Position numbers and translations under genes: made by a program
Part shown: positions 1 through 7,669 of the stretch, in pieces
How positions within the stretch are numbered: the stretch's first letter is position 1
Layout: each line of letters opens with the position of its first letter
Origin: Azomonas tarimensis
GTDB lineage: Bacteria; Pseudomonadota; Gammaproteobacteria; Pseudomonadales; Pseudomonadaceae
Direction: 5' to 3'
Assembly: GCF_042648805.1 (NCBI RefSeq)
Contig: NZ_JBHRXZ010000016.1
Location: 124,001-188,000, forward strand
DNA length: 64,000 bases
The notes under the pieces: generated by a model
What the model was told of the DNA's origin: nothing
Seen by the model: only the letters and a program-made list of their open reading frames with translations
Database searches by the model: none

Positions 1-124
1 GATCGAGCTGCTTCTTCAACATCGTTTCCGCCTGGACTTCCATGGCATGCGCGTCCCGCAGCCAATCCACCATGTGCTTTTTCACATCATCAGGCTTGAG
101 TCCGGTGTCATTGTATTGAGCCAT
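1..124 (-). CDS. Ferritin-like DUF892 (YciE/YciF family) protein, 5' end only
   Basis: Only the first 41 codons are inside the window; the gene runs off the left edge. The reading frame begins MAQYNDTGLKPDDVKKHMVD and continues through a helix with the pattern WLRDAHAMEVQAETML. That resembles the first helix of the DUF892 ferritin-like family, whose members are induced by stress in many proteobacteria; their chemistry is poorly known. The start is supported by AGAGGAA a few bases upstream. It is divergent from the MscS-type gene. The family call rests on a short N-terminal stretch, so it is moderately sure. Confidence 0.65.
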   Translation of the reverse strand, partial: MAQYNDTGLKPDDVKKHMVDWLRDAHAMEVQAETMLKKQLD

Positions 125-327
125 GAGTATTTCCTCTATTTAGTGCGGTTACCTGGGAGGGTCTCGACGACCTCTTGTTATGTCCGAGGTGAGTTCCAGA
201 TAGGAGTTCCCCCTTCCCCGACTGGCTGCAGGTTTCAGATTTTTGCGTCACTCGCCGGCAGGGCGTTGAACCTAGATCAAGGGTGATCGGTCACTTTGAG
301 CTGTTCCCGAAGCCTGAGGCCCGACTC

Positions 328-1461
328 ATGGAAATACCCGCGGCGTTGCTGGAATGGCAGAACTACATTGCAGATCCAGCCATCCGCACGCTGGTGGTGG
401 CAATGGTGGTAGTGCTGGTGCTGTCGCTGTCCAGCCGGGTCCTGACAAGCACGATGCTGCGACTCGGGCGAGGCTTCGTAGTCACTCGTGAAATGGCGCT
501 GCAGGTGCACAAGCCCATACGGGTGCTGCTGCCGCTGATGGGGCTGCAGGCAGTCTGGGCAGCCGCGCCGGCCAATCTGGCGCTGGTCCCCCTGGCCCGC
601 CAGCTGACCACGCTACTGATGATCGGCGTGTTCACCTGGCTGGCGTTGCGCATGCTCCGCGGCGTCGAGCAGGTCATCCTGCTGAACAATCCGGTCAACG
701 TGACGGACAATCTGCGCGCTCGTCGTATCCAGACCCAGACGCGAGTCCTGCTGCGCACCCTGAGCCTGTTCGTCATCACGGTCGGCGCCTCGGCGATTCT
801 CATGACCTTCCCGGCCGCCCGCCAGTTCGGCACCAGCCTGCTCGCTTCAGCCGGCCTGGCCGGCCTGGCTGTCGGCTTTGCTGCACGACCGGTGTTGGGC
901 AATATCATTGCCGGCGTGCAGATCGCCATCACCCAGCCCATTCGACTGGACGACGTGGTGATCGTGGAAAACGAATGGGGGCGGGTCGAAGAGATCACTG
1001 GCACCTATGTGATCGTGCGGATCTGGGATGAGCGTCGGCTGGTTGTGCCGCTGCAATACTTCATCGAAACGCCCTTCCAGAACTGGACCCGCAGCACCGC
1101 CAACCTGATCGGCTCCGTGTTTGTCTGGGTCGACTATTCATTGCCGCTGGAGCCGCTGCGAGAAGAGCTGCGGCGTCTCTGTGAAGAAGTGCCGGAGCTG
1201 TGGAATGGCGAGGTGTGCGTGCTCCAGGTGACAGATACCAGCGAAAAATCCATGCAGCTACGCGCCCTGGTCAGCTCCAGAGACTCTTCCTCCAACTGGG
1301 ACCTGCGCTGCCATATCCGGGAAAACCTCATCGGCTTCATTCAGCGGCAGTACCCACACGCTCTGCCCCAATTGAGGGCAGATATGAATGTCGGGCAGAA
1401 GCACGAGATTGATCTCACCCAGCCACTGCCCAACGAACCTGAGCGCCAACCACCGGTTTGA
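328..1461 (+). CDS. MscS-family mechanosensitive channel protein
   Basis: An inner-membrane protein of 377 residues that would open under membrane tension to release solutes after osmotic downshock. The N-terminal third is several hydrophobic segments. These are followed by the glycine/alanine-rich pore-lining region (GLAGLAVGFAARPVLGNIIAG) and a beta domain with IRLDDVVIVENEWGRVEEI, typical of the MscS superfamily. I chose ATG 328, which has GAGG upstream; a GTG at 283 would add 15 unlikely residues. The next gene, cinA-like, is convergent and separated by a hairpin. The subfamily (YnaI/YbdG-like or other) cannot be settled here. Confidence 0.85.
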   Translation: MEIPAALLEWQNYIADPAIRTLVVAMVVVLVLSLSSRVLTSTMLRLGRGFVVTREMALQVHKPIRVLLPLMGLQAVWAAAPANLALVPLARQLTTLLMIGVFTWLALRMLRGVEQVILLNNPVNVTDNLRARRIQTQTRVLLRTLSLFVITVGASAILMTFPAARQFGTSLLASAGLAGLAVGFAARPVLGNIIAGVQIAITQPIRLDDVVIVENEWGRVEEITGTYVIVRIWDERRLVVPLQYFIETPFQNWTRSTANLIGSVFVWVDYSLPLEPLREELRRLCEEVPELWNGEVCVLQVTDTSEKSMQLRALVSSRDSSSNWDLRCHIRENLIGFIQRQYPHALPQLRADMNVGQKHEIDLTQPLPNEPERQPPV

Positions 1462-1474
1462 CCGGATTAACACA

Positions 1475-1495
1475 GGTGCGACCTGTTGTCGCACC
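1475..1495. terminator. Hairpin between convergent mscS-type and cinA-type genes
   Basis: GGTGCGAC and GTCGCACC form a perfect 8-bp stem around a 5-nt loop in the 36-bp gap between two convergent genes. There is no clear T tract on either strand, so it may act as a bidirectional terminator or mRNA 3'-end stabiliser. The function is inferred from position. Confidence 0.5.
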
Positions 1496-1497
1496 CC

Positions 1498-1995
1498 TCA
1501 GCCCAGCGGGCGCTGTACGGTTAGCTCGGCATAGCGTGCCATCAGTTGTTCCAGCCCATACCGCGCAGCCTGCTTGCGAATGGCCACTCGATCCCCCTCG
1601 AACTGGACTGTCTCGCTGACCACCCGTGTCCCGTCGTTTCCTGCCAGCGCATAGGCATAGCACTGGGTGCCACTGGCATCCTCTGCAGAATCGTCTGCAA
1701 CGCCCGTGTTTGACACGGCAAGGCGAGCGCCGGTAACCCTCAATGCGCCGATCGCCATCTCCCTAGCTACCTCCTCACTGGTCAGACCAAAGCGCTCGAC
1801 CGTTTCTCGATTGACGCCAATCAGCCGATATTTGGCCTCCTCGTCATAAACAACGAAGCCACCATAAAGCACCGCGCCGCACCCAGGAATGTCCCCCAGC
1901 AACGAGGCCATTAACCCGCAGGTGCAGGATTCGGCGGTAACCAGGCTAAGCTCGCGCGCCTTCAGGAGCGCAATCAATTGATCCAGACCCTGCAT
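1498..1995 (-). CDS. CinA C-terminal family protein (nicotinamide-nucleotide amidohydrolase-like)
   Basis: A 165-residue stand-alone CinA C-terminal domain. The family (PncC) hydrolyses nicotinamide mononucleotide to nicotinic acid mononucleotide in pyridine nucleotide recycling. The hallmark N-terminal motif is present as TAESCTCGLMAS near residue 20; most relatives have TGG where this one has TCG. The later blocks FVVYDEEAKYRLIGV, TSEEVAREMAIGAL and AVSNTGVADD are typical. It is divergent from glgA across a 285-bp gap that should hold both promoters. Whether the Gly-to-Cys change alters activity is unknown. Confidence 0.85.
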   Translation of the reverse strand: MQGLDQLIALLKARELSLVTAESCTCGLMASLLGDIPGCGAVLYGGFVVYDEEAKYRLIGVNRETVERFGLTSEEVAREMAIGALRVTGARLAVSNTGVADDSAEDASGTQCYAYALAGNDGTRVVSETVQFEGDRVAIRKQAARYGLEQLMARYAELTVQRPLG

Positions 1996-2280
1996 CGTTA
2001 CATTCTCCCCACTATGCTGGAAAAGCCGACCAGCGCTTTTCTTTCCGAGGCAGCGCTGATTGGCAAAGTTCCTGCTGTGACTTTTTTAGCGGGCTGCGAG
2101 AACTAAATAACTTTGGCTTGGTCAACTATGGCGGGGAAGTGCGTCTGCCCTACCCAGAACAATTCAAATTATCTATGTCTAGCGTGCGTCAGACTCCTGC
2201 ACGGCCGTTCGGTGCGCGCGGGAAATTTGCTCGGAATACGGTATCGGCCTTCAGGCAGCCGGCCATTAGGGAGAAATTCG

Positions 2281-3828
2281 ATGAGTAATGCTGCTGTGAA
2301 TGCCTTGGCTTTGAATACCCTGCAACGCACCTTCGTACCGCGGTCTACCCGCCCCATCCTGAAAGTCAGCAGCACGCAGGACAGCAAGAAAAAAGTGCTG
2401 TTCGTCACTCCCGAATTTGCCGATCTGATCAAGACAGGTGGACTTGGCGACGTTTCGGCTGCCCTTCCCCGCGCCCTGGGCAAGCGTCACGATGTCCGCC
2501 TGCTCATCCCCGGCTACGCCCAGGTGATGAACAGCGGCCACCCTATCCGCATGGTGGGCCGAGTCGAGGCGGATGCCGGCATGCCGGCCTGCCGCATCGG
2601 GCGGATGGACATGCCCGATGGCCTGATCGTCTATGTACTGGTTTGCCCGGAACTGTACGAACGTGACGGGGGCCCCTATGGTGACCCGCACGGTCGAGAC
2701 TGGCCGGACAATCCGGTGCGCTTCGCCCGCCTGAGCCTGGCGGCGGCTGATATCGCCGCCGGTCACGCCGCCATCAGCTGGATCCCTGAGCTCCTGCACG
2801 CACACGACTGGCCCGCCGGCCTGGTGCCCGCCTACGCCCGCTGGCGTGGGCTTTCGACCCCCAGCGTGTTCACCATCCACAATCTTGGCTACCAGGGCCT
2901 GATCGACATGAGTCTGCGGCATACGCTGGCGATTCCTGATTCGGCCTGCCACATGGAAGAAATGGAGTTCTATGGCCAGCTGTCGCTGCTGAAGGCGGGG
3001 ATCGCCTACGCTGATCATGTCACCACCGTCAGCGCCAACTATGCCCATGAAATCACCACGCCCGAATTCGGCTACGGGCTCGATGGTTTCCTCCGGGTCA
3101 AGGCCCGCAAGGGTCTCCTGAGCGGCATCGTCAACGGCATCGACGACAGCTGGGTGCCGCGCAGCGACCCTCACCTGATTGCCGGGTTCGATCGCAACGA
3201 CCTGTCGGGCAAAGCGGTCAATGCCGCGTATGTCCGCGATTTGTTCGGCCTGGAGCCGTCCAGCGGTCCGCTGTTCGCCGTGGTCTCGCGCCTCGTCCAT
3301 CAGAAAGGCATCGATCTGACCCTGGGCGTCGCCGAGACCATCGTCGAGCATGGCGGGCAGATCGCGATCATCGGTTGTGGTGAAGAGCACATCGAACAGG
3401 CGGTGCACGATCTGGCCGCTCGCTTCCCCGGCCAGGTCGGTGCCCATGTCGGCTTCTGTGAGAACGAAGCCCGCCGCATGTATGCCGGCAGTGACTTCCT
3501 GCTCATGCCGTCGCGCTACGAGCCCTGCGGGCTGAGCCAGATGTACGCGCTGCGCTACGGCTCGCTGCCCGTCGCCCGACGCACAGGGGGGCTGGCCGAT
3601 ACGGTGGAGGATGGTCTGACCGGTTTTCTCTTCGACGAGCCTTCCGTCGCGAGCTACCGCAAGGCCGTGCTGCGGGCCATCAACGTCTACCGCTACCCCG
3701 ACCTGCTCAATGCGATGAGAACTCGTGCAATGGCAACCGAATTCTTTTGGGCGCAATCGATCGAACCATACGACCAGCTCTATCACTCCTTGCTTCTTCA
3801 GCGGCAGGTGATAGCCCATATCGTATGA
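2281..3828 (+). CDS. glgA: Glycogen synthase GlgA
   Basis: A GT5 glycosyltransferase of 515 residues that extends alpha-1,4-glucan from a nucleotide-activated glucose. The donor-binding motif KTGGLGDV is at residues 51-58, after an N-terminal extension of about 37 residues. The C-terminal PSRYEPCGLSQMYALRYG block carries the conserved Glu at residue 414, and RRTGGLADTV follows. ATG 2281 is preceded by AGGGAG; an upstream in-frame start at 2113 has no such support and lies in probable promoter DNA. It is the first gene of the glucan/trehalose operon, 12 bp before treZ. No glgC is in the window, so the donor supply is not visible. Confidence 0.95.
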   Translation: MSNAAVNALALNTLQRTFVPRSTRPILKVSSTQDSKKKVLFVTPEFADLIKTGGLGDVSAALPRALGKRHDVRLLIPGYAQVMNSGHPIRMVGRVEADAGMPACRIGRMDMPDGLIVYVLVCPELYERDGGPYGDPHGRDWPDNPVRFARLSLAAADIAAGHAAISWIPELLHAHDWPAGLVPAYARWRGLSTPSVFTIHNLGYQGLIDMSLRHTLAIPDSACHMEEMEFYGQLSLLKAGIAYADHVTTVSANYAHEITTPEFGYGLDGFLRVKARKGLLSGIVNGIDDSWVPRSDPHLIAGFDRNDLSGKAVNAAYVRDLFGLEPSSGPLFAVVSRLVHQKGIDLTLGVAETIVEHGGQIAIIGCGEEHIEQAVHDLAARFPGQVGAHVGFCENEARRMYAGSDFLLMPSRYEPCGLSQMYALRYGSLPVARRTGGLADTVEDGLTGFLFDEPSVASYRKAVLRAINVYRYPDLLNAMRTRAMATEFFWAQSIEPYDQLYHSLLLQRQVIAHIV

Positions 3829-3840
3829 CGAGGACTCTTG

Positions 3841-5610
3841 ATGCCTAAGCAATCCGCGCCCACTGGGCGACACGGCGCCGTTCCACTTGGAGGAGGAAAG
3901 GCTCGTTTCACTCTCTGGGCACCGGATGCTGAACGTGTCGAACTGCAGCTCATCGACGGCCCGACGCTGCCCATGGTTGCCGATGCCGATGGCTGGTGCA
4001 GCTTGGAAATCGACTGTGAACCCGGCACCCGTTATCGCTACCTGATCAACGGTGATCTGGCGGTCCCGGACCCCGCCTCCCGGGCACAGGATGGTGACAT
4101 CACCGGGCCGAGCATTCTCGTTGACCATAGCCGCCATGTCTGGCGCAACACCGACTGGAAAGGTCGCCCGTGGGAAGAAACCGTGCTTTACGAGGTCCAT
4201 GTGGCGGCCTGCGGCGGCTACCGCGGACTGGAACGGCGACTGGCGGAACTGGCGGAACTGGGCATCACCGCGATCGAGCTGATGCCGCTGGCGGAGTTCC
4301 CGGGTGACCGGAACTGGGGATACGACGGCGTGCTGTGTTACGCCCCGGAGGCCAGCTACGGCTCGCCTGAAGACCTCAAGCACTTCATCGATGCGGCCCA
4401 CGGCCATGGCCTGATGGTGTTCCTGGACGTCGTCTACAACCACTTCGGTCCCGACGGCAACTACCTGCACAGTTATGCCCAGCACTTCTTCAATCATGAT
4501 GAACAGACGCCCTGGGGCGACGCCATCGAGTTTTATCGACCCGAGGTCCGCGATTTCTTCATCGACAATGCCATCATGTGGCTGAACGACTACCGATTCG
4601 ATGGGCTCCGACTCGATGCGGTACATGCCATCATCGACCAGAGCTTTCTCACCGAGCTTGCCGAGCGTGTGCGGGGCGCGGTCGACCCCGAGCGGCATGT
4701 CCATCTGGTGCTGGAAAATGAAGCAAACCGTTCCACCCTGCTCGAGCAGGGCTTCACCGCCCAGTGGAACGACGACGGCCATAATGTGCTGCACGTACTG
4801 CTCACTGATGAACGCCAGGGTTACTACGCTGACTACCATGCAGACGCCAGCAGCAAGCTGGTGCGCTTTCTCGGTGAAGGCTTCGTCTATCAAGGCCAGC
4901 AGAACCGCAAGGGCCACGCCCGGGGCGAACCCAGCGGCCACCTGTCGCCGACCGCCTTCGTGCTGTTTCTGCAGAACCACGACCAGATCGGCAACCGCGC
5001 CTTCGGCGATCGCCTGACTACCCTGGCTGATCCCGACGCCCTGCGCGCCGCAACGGTGACGCTGTTGCTCTCGCCCATGATCCCGTTGCTGTTCACCGGC
5101 GAGGAGTGGGGGTCACGGCAACCTTTCCTGTTCTTTACCAGCCACCACGGCGAACTGGCCGACGCCGTGCGTGAAGGCCGCCGCGGCGAATTCGCCGAGT
5201 TCGCCGAGTTCGCCGATCCGCAGCTGCGCGAGCGCATCCCCGATCCCAATGCCCTGTCCACCTTCGACGATTCGCGTCCCGACGTCACCAGCCAGCAGGA
5301 GCCCGGCCACCGCGAATGGCTGTCGCTCTACCGTGAGCTGCTGGCCCTGCGCCACCGAGAGGTCATTCCGCGGCTCAAGGGCTCGCGCTTTCTCGAAGCT
5401 CGCTCACTTGGTCAGGGCGCTGCGCTGGCGCGCTGGACCCTGGGTGATGGCAGCGTGCTGAGATTGGCCCTGAATCTAGGTGATGAAGCGCTCGCACTCC
5501 CCTCCTCGGCCCCGGCGCGGAGGCTGTTCGCCAGCCGCGAATTGAGAGGGGACGATCTGTTGCCCGCGCGAACCGCGCTGGTCTATCTGGAGAATGAAAA
5601 TGTCGGATGA
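3841..5610 (+). CDS. treZ: Malto-oligosyltrehalose trehalohydrolase TreZ
   Basis: A GH13 enzyme of 589 residues that cleaves maltooligosyl trehalose, made by TreY, to release trehalose. An N-terminal beta-sandwich (about residues 12-95) precedes the barrel. The catalytic positions by family pattern are Asp259 (GLRLDAVHAI), Glu292 (LVLENEAN) and Asp381 (LQNHDQIGNR). The start is ATG 3841; a TTG sits one codon earlier. The gene overlaps malQ by 17 bp. A perfect 9-bp tandem repeat at 5188-5214 encodes three copies of Glu-Phe-Ala. Trehalose made here would act as an osmo- and desiccation protectant. Confidence 0.93.
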   Translation: MPKQSAPTGRHGAVPLGGGKARFTLWAPDAERVELQLIDGPTLPMVADADGWCSLEIDCEPGTRYRYLINGDLAVPDPASRAQDGDITGPSILVDHSRHVWRNTDWKGRPWEETVLYEVHVAACGGYRGLERRLAELAELGITAIELMPLAEFPGDRNWGYDGVLCYAPEASYGSPEDLKHFIDAAHGHGLMVFLDVVYNHFGPDGNYLHSYAQHFFNHDEQTPWGDAIEFYRPEVRDFFIDNAIMWLNDYRFDGLRLDAVHAIIDQSFLTELAERVRGAVDPERHVHLVLENEANRSTLLEQGFTAQWNDDGHNVLHVLLTDERQGYYADYHADASSKLVRFLGEGFVYQGQQNRKGHARGEPSGHLSPTAFVLFLQNHDQIGNRAFGDRLTTLADPDALRAATVTLLLSPMIPLLFTGEEWGSRQPFLFFTSHHGELADAVREGRRGEFAEFAEFADPQLRERIPDPNALSTFDDSRPDVTSQQEPGHREWLSLYRELLALRHREVIPRLKGSRFLEARSLGQGAALARWTLGDGSVLRLALNLGDEALALPSSAPARRLFASRELRGDDLLPARTALVYLENENVG

Positions 5611-7669
5611 GCGTCTCGCACACCTGGCCGAGGCCGCTGGCCTTGCGATTGACTGGGTAGACGCCAATGCGCGGCCGCAACGTGTCACTCCCGAAGTACT
5701 CCGCGCGGTTCTCGCCGGCCTCGGGATGCCGGCCGACAGCGAGAGCGACATCAGCGCCAGCCTGCACAAGCTGCACGAGGACGAAGGCGATGGGGCACCG
5801 CCGCCCCTGATCACGCTCGATCAGTACAAGCCCGCAAGCCTGCCGGGCACCTTCGCACCTGGTACTCGCTTTCGCCTGGTGCGTGAAGACGGCCACCAGC
5901 ATGACGGCCAATTGGACGACCAGGGGCAACTTCCGGCGATCGACCAGGTGGGTTATCACCGGCTGGAGATCGGCGAGGCCCAGATCACTCTGGCGGTGGC
6001 ACCGAGCGCCTGCCCGAGCGTCGCGGCGCGCACCGGCAACACCTGGGGGTTGACCGTCCAGCTGTACGGCCTGCGCCGTCAGGGCGATGGCGGCCTGGGC
6101 GATACCGAGGCACTGGAAGGGCTGGCCCGACATGCCGCAATGCATGGCGCCGACGCACTGGCCATCAGTCCGGTGCACGCGATGTTCCAGGCCTACCCGG
6201 AACAGTACAGCCCCTACTCGCCGTCCAGCCGGTTGTTTCATAACGTCCTCTATAGCGCGCCCGGAAGCATTCTCGGTGAGCGCCCGCTGCGTCAGGCGAT
6301 CGAGGCCAGCGGCCTTGCCAGTGAACTGGCACGCCTGGAATCGCTCGATCTGATCGACTGGCCAGTCGTTACCGAAACCCGTCATCGCTTGCTCCGCGAG
6401 CTCTATCGCGAGTTCAACCATGGCGGGCATCCGCTGCGCGCCGATTTCGACAGTTTTCGCCAGGCCGGTGGCGAAGCACTGGAGAACCATTGCCGTTTCG
6501 AAGCGCTGCATGGCCAGTTGCGCGCCCCCAACGGACGCCCCCAGCACTGGCGCGACTGGCCCGACCACTATCGTGATCCCGCGCACGCCGCCGTGTCCCG
6601 TTTCGCCCAGGACAACGCCGAGGAAGTGGGTTACCACGCCTTTGGCCAGTGGCTTGTCGCCCGCGGGCTGGAGCGTGCGCAAACGGCCGCACGCAGCGCC
6701 GGCATGCGTATTGGCCTGGTGGCCGACCTGGCCGTCGGCGCCGACGGCGGCGGCAGCCAGGCCTGGAGCCGCCAGGCCGAACTGCTTGCCTCGCTCAGCG
6801 TCGGTGCGCCGCCGGATATCCTCAACGGCCATGGCCAGAGCTGGGGCATATCGGCGTTTTCGCCCAACGGGCTGCGCGACAACGGATTCCGCGCCTTCAT
6901 CGAGATGCTGCGCTGCAATCTCACCCACGCCGGCGGCATGCGCATCGACCACGTGATGGGCCTGCAGCGCTTGTGGGTGATGCCCGTGGGTGCCGGGCCC
7001 GACCAGGGCGCCTACCTCAACTATCCGCTCAAGGACATGTTGCGACTGTTGTGTCTCGAGGCGCACCGCCACGACGCGATCATTCTCGGCGAAGACCTGG
7101 GCACCATTCCCGACGGTCTGCGCGAAGAACTGGCGCAGCGCAATATTCTTGGCATGAGGGTCCAGTTGTTCGAGGGTCATGAAGGCCGCTTGCCGCCGCC
7201 CCATGATTGGTCGAAGACCGCCCTGGCGACCACGTCCACCCACGACGTCCCTACCCTCGCCGGCTGGTGGGAAGGCCACGACATCGACTGGCGCATCAAG
7301 GTTGGCATGGAGCCGGAAGGCCAGCGCGCCGAATCCCTGCGCCAGCGCGAGCATGAACGCAGCCGGATGGACGACTCGCTGCGCGCGGCGCTTGGCAAGG
7401 ACGACCATCCGCTGGACACCCAGGAAGCACTCGATGCCAGCGTGCGTTTCCTTGGCAGCACGCCGGCGCCGCTGGTCCTGCTGCAGGTCGAGGATGCCCT
7501 GGGCCTGCGCGAGCAGGCCAACATGCCGGGCATCACCGAGATCCATCCGAACTGGCAGCGACGCTATCCCGGCGAAAGCACAAGCCTGCTGGACAAACCG
7601 GAACCAGCGCGCCGGCTGGCGCTACTGGCCGATGCGCGGCGCCAGTCGCCGGGAGCCAGCCCTGAATGA
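5594..7669 (+). CDS. malQ: 4-alpha-glucanotransferase MalQ
   Basis: A GH77 amylomaltase of 691 residues that transfers maltodextrin segments between glucan chains. Conserved sites are the nucleophile Asp452 in MRIDHVMGL, the acid/base Glu500 in ILGEDLGTIP and Asp551 in TSTHDVPTLAGWW. Two starts are close, ATG 5594 and ATG 5600, and both lie inside the end of treZ, so translation is probably coupled. The stop overlaps the treY start (ATGA at 7666). In this operon it should rework the short dextrins left by GlgX and the TreY/TreZ pair. Confidence 0.93.
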   Translation: MKMSDERLAHLAEAAGLAIDWVDANARPQRVTPEVLRAVLAGLGMPADSESDISASLHKLHEDEGDGAPPPLITLDQYKPASLPGTFAPGTRFRLVREDGHQHDGQLDDQGQLPAIDQVGYHRLEIGEAQITLAVAPSACPSVAARTGNTWGLTVQLYGLRRQGDGGLGDTEALEGLARHAAMHGADALAISPVHAMFQAYPEQYSPYSPSSRLFHNVLYSAPGSILGERPLRQAIEASGLASELARLESLDLIDWPVVTETRHRLLRELYREFNHGGHPLRADFDSFRQAGGEALENHCRFEALHGQLRAPNGRPQHWRDWPDHYRDPAHAAVSRFAQDNAEEVGYHAFGQWLVARGLERAQTAARSAGMRIGLVADLAVGADGGGSQAWSRQAELLASLSVGAPPDILNGHGQSWGISAFSPNGLRDNGFRAFIEMLRCNLTHAGGMRIDHVMGLQRLWVMPVGAGPDQGAYLNYPLKDMLRLLCLEAHRHDAIILGEDLGTIPDGLREELAQRNILGMRVQLFEGHEGRLPPPHDWSKTALATTSTHDVPTLAGWWEGHDIDWRIKVGMEPEGQRAESLRQREHERSRMDDSLRAALGKDDHPLDTQEALDASVRFLGSTPAPLVLLQVEDALGLREQANMPGITEIHPNWQRRYPGESTSLLDKPEPARRLALLADARRQSPGASPE

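Noticed and set aside
2266..4980. A 904-codon open frame on the minus strand opposite glgA and treZ
   Set aside because: It is antisense to two well-supported enzymes, shows no family motifs, and is the kind of mirror frame that GC-biased third positions create.
5375..7546. A 723-codon minus-strand frame opposite malQ
   Set aside because: No recognisable domains and fully covered by malQ and the end of treZ, which have catalytic motifs.
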